The notes under the pieces are model-generated. The model saw only the letters and a list, made by a program, of their open reading frames with translations, ran no database searches and had not been told where the DNA came from. The translations under genes and the position numbers were made by a program. From MGBC163016 sp964518575 (lineage in GTDB: Bacteria; Actinomycetota; Coriobacteriia; Coriobacteriales; Eggerthellaceae): a DNA stretch of 60,505 nt. Where the stretch lies: NCBI GenBank assembly GCA_964518575.1, contig CAZFGW010000011.1:1-60505 (forward strand), given 5' to 3'. Below, piece after piece: positions 10,837 through 19,649 of this stretch (within the stretch, counting starts at the first letter, position 1; each line of letters begins with the position of its first letter).

Positions 10837-11043
10837 GTGTCGAAAATGTGCATTTTTAGGTGCTACCAGCGCGTTTGTGCCGGAAGTGGGTGCATTCCAC
10901 CCGTTCAACGGGGGAAATTCGTGTCAAGTTTCGATTGGAATCGCGTGTATTTTCGTGAGGGTTTGAACGCATTTGTTGATAAAGGTTTTATAAAAATTCG
11001 CAAAAAGTTCATATTTTTAGAAGGAATTTTCAGGTTGTTTTAA
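10837..11043 (+). CDS. Possible orphan small protein (68 aa)
   Basis: This is a GTG-start frame with AGGG six bases upstream and a consensus-like promoter about 50 bases before it, ending in TAA. The product would be basic and aromatic-rich (many K, F and R) with three cysteines near the start. I recognise no family. Composition becomes AT-rich halfway through, unlike neighbouring genes, so it may be non-coding. It could also be a remnant of a transferred gene or a chance frame. Confidence 0.18.
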   Translation: MSKMCIFRCYQRVCAGSGCIPPVQRGKFVSSFDWNRVYFREGLNAFVDKGFIKIRKKFIFLEGIFRLF

Positions 11044-11089
11044 GGTAATGCCGAGTTTTCTGGTTAGCTTTTCAACCTGTCCACCGACC

Positions 11090-11109
11090 TGTGGATAACG
11101 TTATCCACC
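11090..11109. promoter_or_regulatory. Inverted pair of DnaA-box-like 9-mers
   Basis: TGTGGATAA (perfect DnaA box on the minus strand) and TTATCCACC (one mismatch) face each other across CG, making a near-perfect dyad. It lies about 17 kb from dnaA and 19 kb from the candidate origin. It could be a DnaA-binding or titration site, but chance is possible. Confidence 0.35.
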
Positions 11110-11214
11110 GTTGTTGTTGGAGGGCGATTGAGGGGGTGGCGGGGATGAGCGTTGCGGTGAACCGGTCGTAACCATGGATGATCCGATAGGAGCGACACTT
11201 GGGGATAGACGTAG

Positions 11215-11234
11215 GGACGAGATTTATCTCGTCC
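11215..11234 (-). repeat. Interspersed palindromic element, copy 1 (reverse orientation)
   Basis: The arms GGACGAGAT / ATCTCGTCC are spaced by TT and preceded by GGGGATAGACGTA, which is the reverse complement of the tail seen in the other copies (CCAACGTCTATACCC). The base substitutions in the two arms compensate each other, so the stem is kept. Confidence 0.7.
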
Positions 11235-11298
11235 GCGATGGTGCGTTGTTGGGGTTATTGCGTTTCGAGATCGCCGTTGGTGCAGCGTATTCGCCAAA

Positions 11299-11526
11299 TG
11301 ATTCATTGTTGGAGTCGTTACAGGCGGGCGAGATAAATCTCGCCCCAACGTCAAACCTGATACGTTTTTTCGACTAAGAGATTTACCAAACCAGATACGT
11401 TCACCAGGGCTATCAAAACCAATGAATGGCATTCATGCAAAACGGGATGGTTGGTGATCCGGGTTGTTTCCACGGGCATGAATGCAGGTTTTTTGCGGGC
11501 GAGATGAATCTCGCCCCAACGTCAAC
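11299..11526 (+). repeat. Composite intergenic element, copy A (contains palindromic copies 2 and 3)
   Basis: The order is: a leader related to ATGATTCATTGTTGG, palindrome GGGCGAGAT-AA-ATCTCGCCC (11326-11345) with CCAACGTC, a segment with GATACGTTCACC, the palindrome ATGAATG-G-CATTCAT (11422-11436), a long stem CATTCATGC / GCATGAATG with a loop of about 37 bases (11430-11484), and a second GGGCGAGAT-GA-ATCTCGCCC (11497-11516). The same parts in the same order recur at 38521-38845. No coding frame is evident, so it is probably a non-autonomous repeat (MITE- or BIME-like). Confidence 0.65.
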
Positions 11527-11544
11527 CTGAAACATTCACACGGG

Positions 11545-14500
11545 TTAGATGTTGCGGAGAACCTCCATGACGAACGCGGCATTCGCCTCCAACGTTTCCT
11601 CGGAAACGTTCTCGACCACGTCGTCGGCTTCACACGCATACGCGGGCTTTCCGTCCTGCATGCCGGCAAGATGCAACACCTGGAATCCCTTGCGCGCGGC
11701 GTAATACGCGCCGCTGTTGCGCCACACCATGCGCCCGTTACCCACGTGTGTTCCCAATGACGACGCCGCTTTCGTGACATAGCGCTTCATGCGTGACGAC
11801 ACCTTCGTCCGCTTGAACAGACCCTCTTCCTCGATCAGGGAGAGCGTGCCCGCGCCGAGCCCGTCGAGGTCGATCACGATGGATCCACGCAGCTCGTCAT
11901 GATGCGCGTCGATAAACGATGCAATGCCGGCGTTGTTCGCGATTTCAGCGCCCAGCGCAACGAACCAAACCTCTGTCGAGATCATTCCCGTGTTGAACTG
12001 CTGGATAGCTTCGCGCTCCTCGGCGATGTCGTGCAACAATGGCAGATCGCCGAAGGGACTTGCACTGCGATCACGGCGGCGACGACGACCTTCCGAACCC
12101 TCTTCCTCGGGGTCATGTCGATGCGAGCGCTTGCGCTCAGTGTGCTCGACCGGCGCTTCTTCGACCTCTTCGACATCAACGTCGTAGCCCTCTTCGCCCA
12201 TATCATCGAACTCTTCGGCGTATATATCATCGTCGGTTGCCGTGACGGTCTTGCGCTTGCGGGAGAACCCACCGCCGCGCCACGCGTCCTCTTCGCCATC
12301 ATCCTGACGGAAGCTTTCCCAGCCGCCGCGCGCCGCACCAACCGAGCGCGCATCGAAGCTGTCATCAACCCCGATTGCCTGCTGGAGCGACATTTCGTCG
12401 TCGTTGTGCTTCTTGCGACGGAAGCGACCGAACATCTTGGAACGGCGTGTCGAGGGGATGTCCACGTAGCCGGGACCGACCGGCGCGCCCGCGGACGTGA
12501 ACTGCTCGGTGTAAGCGGAGTCGTCGGCATCTTCGACATAGATGTCCTGCGCGTCCATGTCAGCGATGAGCTCGTCGCCGACGGGGCTGAACGACGTCGT
12601 GGCATCGGCTGAAACGAACGAGCCCGCCGCCGCAACGTTGACCTGATCGTATGCGTCTTCCGCCGCGTCCACAGGCTGTCCCGACATCTGCGGCAGCGAC
12701 GAGGAGAGCATCTCCTGGCGCGCACGACGATTGTCAACTTTCGCCTGCTCATCGGTGTTTTCCTCAGCAAGCGGCGCCTCCTGCAAGCGCGCGTTCACGC
12801 CTTCGATGGCGCCCGTCAGACTGGGGAGCGCGATCGTGCGCTTTTTTCGCCCGGTGGGAGCCGCTTCCGGCATTGCCGTTGCTTCTTCTTTCAGCTGCGC
12901 GCTTTCGCGAAGAATCTCGTCGTGGTCGACCGCGACCGGGATGAACGAGATGGTGCGGTCGGCAACCGCTGCCTGCTCGGGGGTCAGCGCGCCTGCTTGA
13001 GCGCTTGCCTCGACCTCCGCCATGCTTGCCGCCGTTTGCGCGAAGTTGGCAGCTTGGGTGGACGCGACCGTTGCCTGAGCTGCTGCCTGCGCCGCAACCT
13101 GGGCGGCGTCAGCTGCTGAGCGCGCCTCGTTCGCCACCATTTCCGCACCATAGCTGGGCTCGGCCATTGTGCTTGCGAGATAGCCGTCGACGCCCTGCCC
13201 CGCGTGTGTGGGGCGCGCCGGTGTGGAGGCGGCTGTTGCGCCGAAGTCGCTCATGATGCTCGCGCGCATCTGCTGGAGACGCTGCTCCGCGGCAGAGGGC
13301 GCACTGGTTGTTTCTTCTGCCTCGCGCTCGAGGGCGTTCGCGGAGACCGCCTCAGCTGTATCGAGGGCATCAGCGAACCGGGAGCGCTGCGAAGGTGCCG
13401 CTTGGACCTGGGATTTGTTCGCCTTCTGGCGAGCCTTGCGATACCAATCGGGGACGTTCTCCTCCACCGCCGTCGTGACCACATTGGTCCCGGCGGGAGC
13501 GCCCATGCCGTCCTGCGCCTGCGCCATCTGCGCGGCATTTGTCACCGAAGCGGCACCGATTGCCTCTGCAATCTGGGGAGTGACTGCCGTTGCAGGGGTT
13601 GCTGCGGCTGTTGTTGTTGCCGTTGCCGTGGCTGCCGTAGCTGTGTACGCGGACTGGTCGAAGTAGCTGTTGGTCTGGCTTGCGTCGCCCGCTGCTGCGG
13701 GATTCGCGAAGATGCTTTCGCCATCTTCGCCATTTTGAGCTGCTGCAAGCGCCGCCGCGGATGCGAACGCACCCTCTCCCTGACCGGGCACAACCGGGTC
13801 AAGCGAGCCGGTCGGCTGCGTATCGTAGATGAGCTGGACGCCCTCGGGGATCACGCCCGCCTCGAGCGCCGCCTCTTCGCCATGAATAACCGCCTGGTCA
13901 GCGGCAAGTTCGGGGAGCTCGACGTTCACGCGCCGCGCGATGTCCATGAGCAGCGCGGTGCCACTGGCGTTCACATTCGCCGCATTATTGTAGGGCGCCG
14001 TCTGGTGCATAATGTAGCCGAACACGGGCAAAAGTGACGCCACGACACCGATGATGAGAATGACGTTCAGGATGGGGATGAGCGTGAGGTCCGCGCTGGC
14101 GCCCATGCGGAGGAGCAGCGCGATGGGGACGAGCGCCATGCCCGCGATTTCGATCCAGTAGATGATGCTGAGCGCGCCGAGGAGGGCGCCTTTTGCCTCA
14201 CTGCGCACGCGACCCGAGTCGTAATGCGCGACGACGACGATTTTGCGCTTGCGCGCCGCGTGGGGCTGGACGCCGTCGCCCGTTGGTCTCGGGATGTAGC
14301 GCGCCACCACGTTTTGGCTGATGCCGTGGTTTCCGAAGCGCGAGAAGATGGAAACGCCCAGCGTATCGGTGATAAACAGCAGCGCCGTGATCACCGTGAT
14401 GATGACCGAGGGAAACACCATCAGCTCCAGGAAGATGGACAGGATGCCCAGCACCGCCGTTGCGATGCAGCACACGACGCGTGGGAGCTCGAAGCTGGGG

Positions 14501-14655
14501 TTGCAGTTGAATTCCTCGATTTCGGGGGAGAGGTCCGCTGTTTGTCTCAGGGTTTCCTCGATGAAGAATGCCGCTTGCTGCTCTTCTTCCGTGCCAGCAG
14601 GGCGGGGACCGATGACCTGTGAAAGTCGGTCGACGTAATCTATAACCTCGGACAT
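11545..14655 (-). CDS. Membrane M28-peptidase-like protein with large disordered insertion, probably inactive
   Basis: 1,036 residues; ATG with AAAGG eight bases upstream. The N-terminal part resembles zinc peptidase family M28: AHYDSG (143-148) matches the His/Asp metal motif, and NVNASG (227-232) matches the usual D-NASG motif but has Val where the bridging Asp belongs. Hydrophobic segments at about 60-100 and 155-215 suggest four membrane passes. Residues about 255-868 are an Ala/Glu/Arg-rich, low-complexity, probably disordered insertion. The M28 fold appears to resume at 869-1036 with FVALGAEIANN (usual GEE reduced to GAE) and DLDGLGAG, but without the final SDH-type histidine. It is therefore probably a pseudo-peptidase or scaffold. 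The next gene downstream on its strand is the giant surface protein, 1.3 kb away. Confidence 0.75.
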   Translation of the reverse strand: MSEVIDYVDRLSQVIGPRPAGTEEEQQAAFFIEETLRQTADLSPEIEEFNCNPSFELPRVVCCIATAVLGILSIFLELMVFPSVIITVITALLFITDTLGVSIFSRFGNHGISQNVVARYIPRPTGDGVQPHAARKRKIVVVAHYDSGRVRSEAKGALLGALSIIYWIEIAGMALVPIALLLRMGASADLTLIPILNVILIIGVVASLLPVFGYIMHQTAPYNNAANVNASGTALLMDIARRVNVELPELAADQAVIHGEEAALEAGVIPEGVQLIYDTQPTGSLDPVVPGQGEGAFASAAALAAAQNGEDGESIFANPAAAGDASQTNSYFDQSAYTATAATATATTTAAATPATAVTPQIAEAIGAASVTNAAQMAQAQDGMGAPAGTNVVTTAVEENVPDWYRKARQKANKSQVQAAPSQRSRFADALDTAEAVSANALEREAEETTSAPSAAEQRLQQMRASIMSDFGATAASTPARPTHAGQGVDGYLASTMAEPSYGAEMVANEARSAADAAQVAAQAAAQATVASTQAANFAQTAASMAEVEASAQAGALTPEQAAVADRTISFIPVAVDHDEILRESAQLKEEATAMPEAAPTGRKKRTIALPSLTGAIEGVNARLQEAPLAEENTDEQAKVDNRRARQEMLSSSLPQMSGQPVDAAEDAYDQVNVAAAGSFVSADATTSFSPVGDELIADMDAQDIYVEDADDSAYTEQFTSAGAPVGPGYVDIPSTRRSKMFGRFRRKKHNDDEMSLQQAIGVDDSFDARSVGAARGGWESFRQDDGEEDAWRGGGFSRKRKTVTATDDDIYAEEFDDMGEEGYDVDVEEVEEAPVEHTERKRSHRHDPEEEGSEGRRRRRDRSASPFGDLPLLHDIAEEREAIQQFNTGMISTEVWFVALGAEIANNAGIASFIDAHHDELRGSIVIDLDGLGAGTLSLIEEEGLFKRTKVSSRMKRYVTKAASSLGTHVGNGRMVWRNSGAYYAARKGFQVLHLAGMQDGKPAYACEADDVVENVSEETLEANAAFVMEVLRNI

Positions 14656-14952
14656 TATTGCGCCTTTCGTCGCCTAAAAGCCCATGTTTTTGCTGCTTAT
14701 TCCACAATGAGCACAATTAGGGAAAAGTATAGCATTGCAGCCTGTTCTCGCAGCGCGTAATGCGTTATACGGGCGTTTTGCAGCGAGGTTGTTGATTGGG
14801 AGATGGCGAAGGGGACGGGCGTTGGGTTATGAGCCAACCACGATCGGAATCGATTCAACGGGGCGAAACGATTGGGCATAGATGCTGGAACGAGATTTAT
14901 CTCGTCCGCATGCATCCACCTGAAATGATTTTCTCGATTGAGAAATCTCCCG
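14656..14952. other. Intergenic region with degenerate palindromic element
   Basis: It separates two minus-strand genes. It contains the palindromic element at 14890-14905 and, closer to the M28-like gene, a TATACT box on the minus strand (14726-14731) that could be its -10. No matching -35 is clear. No gene is seen. Confidence 0.5.
14890..14905 (-). repeat. Interspersed palindromic element, copy 4 (reverse, shortened stem)
   Basis: The arms ACGAGAT / ATCTCGT are spaced by TT and preceded by GGGCATAGATGCTGG, a diverged form of the GGGTATAGACGTTGG flank. It lies just past the 3' end of the 439-residue membrane-protein gene. Confidence 0.55.
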
Positions 14953-16272
14953 TTACAGCAGCGGAGTGCATTTGGCGAGCTCGACCAACCACGCCGCTTT
15001 CTGTTGCGCGAGCGCCGGCGCGCTCTCATACGCGCTCAGGATGATCTTCGACGGGACGTTCTCCTTGATCTGCGCATAGAGGTCAGCTGCCTTGAACTCG
15101 AGTGCGTTGTACCGGTCGTTCGCCTCGATCATGGTCGCGCTCGACCGGGAAAGATACCCCTGGTCAGCATCTTTTGCCGCCTGCTGCGCATCGATGCGCA
15201 GATTCACATAATCAATGAACAGTTGAAGCGCGGTCTTGATGTCCGCGACGGACTCCAGCGTGGGTGCGGGCGTTTCCTGATCAGCGTCCTGCCCCTCTTC
15301 CGAACCCGCTTCCTGCGCTTCCTCCGCAACAGAACTCTGGGATGAATCCTGTGTGTCCTCGGTGGTAAACCACGCCATCTCCCCGTCAATTGCCTTTTGC
15401 AGCGTATCCCGCGCCGTCGCGAACAAATTAAGCGCCTCGTCGGACTTCTGCATGGAAGCGCGTGCGGTCTCATCGGTCAGATCGGTCGATGCCGATGCCC
15501 CTTCGCGCGCAGCCGAATCCGCCTGGAGTACGAGCGTCATGTAGTCCTCTGCCTGGGCATACTGCGTTGCAGCTTCCATTACGTCCTCAACGATGGGACC
15601 GCCCATCTCGAGCAGATTCAACTGCGCATTGATGGACGAGAGGACCTTGTTGGAGCGCTCGATATCACCGCGACTCGTGAGACTCCCCTGTAGATTTTCG
15701 ACCGCCGTTTTCGTCGCGCGCAGCTTGGTGGCGGGACTCGATGTGTCTTTGACGCGCTCATAGCGCTCGCGCAGGTCCGCAGCGTTGAGATCGGGCAAGG
15801 GCGTGTTGAGTGCGTCGTCGACGAGCGATCGGAAATCGTAGGTTGCGTCGTAGACCGCATCGGTCGCTTCGATCTGCTTGTCGAGGTTACCGAGGAACTC
15901 CTGTTGGCGCTGAATGCCTTGGACGATAGCGATGCCGCCCAGCACCGCCGCGCAGGTAAGTCCTGCGGCGACCACCGTTATGAGCAGGCGTTTCCCCCGC
16001 TTGCGCTTCGCTTTTTTGTTAGCGACCTCTTCGCGCGGATACTCCCAAGCTGGTCGTTTCGCGGAAGAAGTTTTGGGGGCAACGTAGTTGATCGGAAGCT
16101 TTGTTTCACGCGACGGCGTTGCCGGGGGTTTACGCTTACCCAGCGTGAACATGGAAATGCGCCCAAGCGGGTTGCCTTCTTGATCGTCGTTGGCATCAAG
16201 ACCCTTTTTCGCCTCGAGTACATCGAATGAAATCTCGTTCGACTTGCCCTTCGTGTGTTTTTTGATGTGCAT
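14953..16272 (-). CDS. Single-pass membrane protein of unknown function
   Basis: 439 residues; ATG preceded by GAGGG at eight bases. The first ~100 residues are polar and very basic just before the membrane (KKAKRKRGKR). One transmembrane segment follows (about 103-125, LLITVVAAGLTCAAVLGGIAIV). The long outer part is rich in Ala, Glu, Asp and Gln with few aromatics, is predicted helical, and may form coiled coils. It includes an acidic Gln/Glu/Ser stretch near residues 310-340. The topology reads as cytoplasmic N-terminus and exported C-terminus. I recognise no family. It starts 28 bases after the dinG-like gene ends, so co-transcription is likely. A cell-envelope role is only a guess. Confidence 0.7.
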   Translation of the reverse strand: MHIKKHTKGKSNEISFDVLEAKKGLDANDDQEGNPLGRISMFTLGKRKPPATPSRETKLPINYVAPKTSSAKRPAWEYPREEVANKKAKRKRGKRLLITVVAAGLTCAAVLGGIAIVQGIQRQQEFLGNLDKQIEATDAVYDATYDFRSLVDDALNTPLPDLNAADLRERYERVKDTSSPATKLRATKTAVENLQGSLTSRGDIERSNKVLSSINAQLNLLEMGGPIVEDVMEAATQYAQAEDYMTLVLQADSAAREGASASTDLTDETARASMQKSDEALNLFATARDTLQKAIDGEMAWFTTEDTQDSSQSSVAEEAQEAGSEEGQDADQETPAPTLESVADIKTALQLFIDYVNLRIDAQQAAKDADQGYLSRSSATMIEANDRYNALEFKAADLYAQIKENVPSKIILSAYESAPALAQQKAAWLVELAKCTPLL

Positions 16273-16300
16273 TCGAAAACCCTCAGTCCGCGGCGGTCAG

Positions 16301-19300
16301 CTATTTACCCGCGGCATGACGATGATGGACCAGCGCTTCCACCACTTCGTCACTGGAGACGTAATGTACATTTTTACTGGGCAAAGAGTTGATGAAAACC
16401 TTGCCGTATCCTTTCGAAACCAAACGGGAATCTGCCAAAATCAGCACACCCGTGTCGTCCGCCTTGCGAATCAGCCGCCCTGCTGCCTGACGCACTTCCA
16501 ACACCGCTTGCGGCAGCACGAAATGCCGCCATGCTCCCTCGTCGCGCGTTGCTCGTTCGCATGAAAGCGGGTCGGTCGGTTTCGAGAACGGCAGCTTGGG
16601 AATGATCACGCCGCGCAGCGTCGAGCCCGGGGCATCGAATCCCTCCCAAAAACTTTTGAGTGCAAACAGGGAGAGCGTTTCGTCTTTGAGAAAGTCGTCG
16701 CGCAATCCTTTGACAGACACGCCCCAACGCTGACAAACCAACCGCAAATCGTTGTCTTTAAGCGGAGGTGCAACCTCTGAAAAACAGGCTTCCATCTCCT
16801 TTTTGTTCGTGAACAACGTCAGCATTGAGCCGTTCTGCGCAAGATGCGCATCGACGAGCATTTTCTGCAGTTGTTCTAGGTATTTCGCGCTGTTCGGTTC
16901 AGGCATATCGTTGACCACGTACACAGTCATGTTCTGATCGAAGTCATAGCTTGAAGCAAGTTGCAGATCGTTCGTTTTCGACTGCGGTGAGGTGTTGAGC
17001 CCCATAGCCGTGGCGAAAGGAGCGAACGAGCCGTTGACCGTCAGGGTGGCGGATGTGAATATGATCGAATGCGTGCGCGCATAGAGCGTTTCGTCGAGCC
17101 TGCTGCCCACGTTGTAGAGCAATGCCCGCAAAACGTTGTTGCCTTTGTCAGGTTTCTTTGAGAGCGTTGCAGAAAAAACGTACTCATCTGTTGGATGGAT
17201 GAAGATTTCTGTTGCAGCTATGACAAAATCCTTCAGATCCAACGCAACCGAAGCGATTTCGCGCTGCATCTGTGCTGCACCATCAATATCTTCCAAAAAA
17301 CCAACAAGATTCTGGCACGCATGTATCAAATTCTCAGACGCATCTAACAGCGACCTTGCATATCCGCTCAACTCTTTGTAGATGGTTGAGGCTCTGACCT
17401 CGTCATTTACCCAAATTTCCACCGTGTCATATCCCGACCGCTTTTGCGGATCGAAGAAAAGCAGATCTCGCATATGGGAAACGAACGTCGATTCCTCTTC
17501 GCTGAATTTACGTCCTGCAGACTTCGCTTTCGCCAACAAACGTACGAAGAAGGTCTGCGGTGTTTGCGCTGAGGAAAGCTCCTGTTCTGCCAGGTCCAAC
17601 ACGCTGGCGGTGTTATCCTCTGGCTCCGCATTCGTTTTAGCCTGTGATGCTGCGTATTCCATCGCCCGGCGGAGGTTTTCGTCAGGCGCCTCGGGAACCG
17701 AGATATTCCGCTCAGCACGGTTGAATATATTCCGTGCGCCTTCTGCTACACCAACCCGTTGCGCAAGCTTATTCAGAGCATCCGCGGAGATCTCAAGAGA
17801 GAGCGCCTGGCGCGCCTCGTTTTCCGCACCATGAGCCTCATCCACGACCCAGTACCGGATGGGAGGAAGCAGGCCCCCATCCGCCGCCACGTCGCAAAAC
17901 AGAAGGCTGTGATTGGTGACGACAATGTCAGACTCTTCTGCCCGCCTGCGAGATCCGTGAACAAAGCACGTCGTCCCGTAAAACGGGCATTTCCGACGCA
18001 GACAGTCATGGCTGGTGGTGGTGATAGCGCGACGCGGAAGCAACCTGAAGTCTATCTTCAGCGTGTCGAGGTCTTCGTATGCGGACTGCTCAATAAACGA
18101 GAGCACGCTCGCGATTGCTGGCGCCTGCGACTTTTCTTCGTTGATGATCAAGCGCATTTGAGCCCCGTCAACGTAGAGTTTTTCCACCTTACGCAGACAG
18201 GGATAATGGGAATACCCCTTGAGTGAGCAGTAGGTGAGCTCGTGGTCAAGCGCCGCGGACAGCGCAGGTAGCTCCTTGTAAACCAGCTGGTCAAGAAGCG
18301 CATTCGTCTTTGTTGCCACTCCGATGGTGATGTTATTTTTGAGCGCGCTCAGCGCTGCAGGCACGAGATACGCCATTGATTTACCGACGCCCGTCCCCGC
18401 CTCAACCATGAGGTTCACCGAGTCTGCGAAACTATCGCGAATGGCAGCAGCCATTTCAAGCTGCTCGACCCTTGTTTCGAAGTCATCGTAGAGCGACCCC
18501 ACGATGCCCTCTTTCGAGAATGCGTCAGTTATTTCTTCGGGGGTCGGGAACTTCAATATGGCGGGCGCACCACCCTCATCGGCGCTGATTTTAAAGCGAG
18601 CGTTTTCCGCCAGCTCTTCCGAAATCATCGTTGCTGCATCGCACTTCGCCTTGTGCTCTACTTGGCGCGCCCTCTCTCTGCGAAGCGCCCGCAACGAGAA
18701 GGTTTCTGGAAGCACCGTATCCGCATCAGGTGTACGTAAGCCGGCTTTTTTCCAGGCAAAATAGGAGAAGATCTTCACCATCGGCCACTCGTCAGGGGAG
18801 GCAAGGATTGAAATCTGATAGAGCAGACTTTCCGACATGGAGATTACCGCTGCGAGCAGGATTCGGTACAGGACACAGGTCGCTTCGACATCATCATCCG
18901 CCCGATGGGTTGATTTTGGACCCCCGAACGCCGAAATCAGATCGATCAGCCGGTGCGATTTCATTTTAGGAAGCGCAATACGCGCGAGCTCCAACGAGTC
19001 AATCCATTGATTCTCGAGCAGCGGATACCCCTCTGGGTGTTTCGTCGTAAACCCACGATCGAAATCGGCGTTGTGCGCAACGAGCTTCGCGTCCCCCACG
19101 AATTCGACAAGCTTTTGCAGGGCTTCCTGCGGGGAGGGCGCGTCCGCAACGTCTTCATCATGGATGTTGGTCAGATGCGCAACGTCATAAGGAATCGGCT
19201 TTCCGGGGTTCACGAAGGTGACATACCAGTCAGTGATCTTCCCATGCTCAAGGCGCGCTGCCGCAATCTGGGTCAGCTCGTCTTTTTTGACAGAAACACC

Positions 19301-19444
19301 TGTCGTCTCCGTATCGATCACGACGATATTTTCGTCATATTCTCCAAAATCGAAGGTTTCAGCCAGTTCAGGGAGTTTTTCGTATCGCGCGATCACGTCC
19401 TCGGGGGTTCCCTCGGATATAAAATTCTGCAATTCTTCTTGCAT
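16301..19444 (-). CDS. dinG: DnaQ-like exonuclease fused to DinG-family Fe-S helicase
   Basis: 1,047 residues; ATG preceded by GAGGCGG. Residues 40-200 form a DEDDh exonuclease domain: DTETTG (44-49), HNADFD (124-129) and HRADDD (180-185). The helicase part has Walker A AGTGVGKS (349-356), four cysteines placed for a 4Fe-4S cluster (C416, C481, C486, C493), and DEAH (535-538). The C-terminal motifs include SFWEGFDAPG and QAAGRLIRKADDTG, as in XPD/DinG superfamily 2 helicases. This exonuclease-helicase architecture is the form common in Gram-positive bacteria and is expected to act in DNA repair or structure resolution. All catalytic motifs look intact. Confidence 0.93.
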   Translation of the reverse strand: MQEELQNFISEGTPEDVIARYEKLPELAETFDFGEYDENIVVIDTETTGVSVKKDELTQIAAARLEHGKITDWYVTFVNPGKPIPYDVAHLTNIHDEDVADAPSPQEALQKLVEFVGDAKLVAHNADFDRGFTTKHPEGYPLLENQWIDSLELARIALPKMKSHRLIDLISAFGGPKSTHRADDDVEATCVLYRILLAAVISMSESLLYQISILASPDEWPMVKIFSYFAWKKAGLRTPDADTVLPETFSLRALRRERARQVEHKAKCDAATMISEELAENARFKISADEGGAPAILKFPTPEEITDAFSKEGIVGSLYDDFETRVEQLEMAAAIRDSFADSVNLMVEAGTGVGKSMAYLVPAALSALKNNITIGVATKTNALLDQLVYKELPALSAALDHELTYCSLKGYSHYPCLRKVEKLYVDGAQMRLIINEEKSQAPAIASVLSFIEQSAYEDLDTLKIDFRLLPRRAITTTSHDCLRRKCPFYGTTCFVHGSRRRAEESDIVVTNHSLLFCDVAADGGLLPPIRYWVVDEAHGAENEARQALSLEISADALNKLAQRVGVAEGARNIFNRAERNISVPEAPDENLRRAMEYAASQAKTNAEPEDNTASVLDLAEQELSSAQTPQTFFVRLLAKAKSAGRKFSEEESTFVSHMRDLLFFDPQKRSGYDTVEIWVNDEVRASTIYKELSGYARSLLDASENLIHACQNLVGFLEDIDGAAQMQREIASVALDLKDFVIAATEIFIHPTDEYVFSATLSKKPDKGNNVLRALLYNVGSRLDETLYARTHSIIFTSATLTVNGSFAPFATAMGLNTSPQSKTNDLQLASSYDFDQNMTVYVVNDMPEPNSAKYLEQLQKMLVDAHLAQNGSMLTLFTNKKEMEACFSEVAPPLKDNDLRLVCQRWGVSVKGLRDDFLKDETLSLFALKSFWEGFDAPGSTLRGVIIPKLPFSKPTDPLSCERATRDEGAWRHFVLPQAVLEVRQAAGRLIRKADDTGVLILADSRLVSKGYGKVFINSLPSKNVHYVSSDEVVEALVHHRHAAGK

Positions 19445-19649
19445 AACCGCCTCACGCCAGTAATGGTTCCAGTTTCGATTATTCTAATATGAATAGCTTG
19501 CGCCGTGGCGCATGAACCCCCGCGGCAGGCAAATACTGCGGAGGCGAACCCGTTCGGCGACAACCGTCTCATGTGGTTGCAATGCAATTGAGCTGATTGA
19601 CGGCAGTACGCGGAAGATTTCAAGCCTCGGAAGGTAAAGGGGACGATTA

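Larger units (their letters stand above)
10254..11544. other. 1.3 kb intergenic region without a convincing gene
   Basis: No frame here looks like a known protein. It contains the leader of the giant surface gene, a plus-strand sigma70-like promoter (10761-10788), a possible 68-codon orphan frame (10837-11043), an inverted pair of DnaA-box-like sequences (11090-11109), and palindromic elements at 11215-11234, 11326-11345 and 11497-11516. Base composition drops to AT-rich around 10.93-11.06 kb. Confidence 0.6.

Noticed and set aside
11215..11516. CRISPR array from repeated palindromes
   Set aside because: Copies are irregularly spaced, occur in both orientations and are scattered over 50 kb. 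No spacers of uniform length and no cas genes are present.
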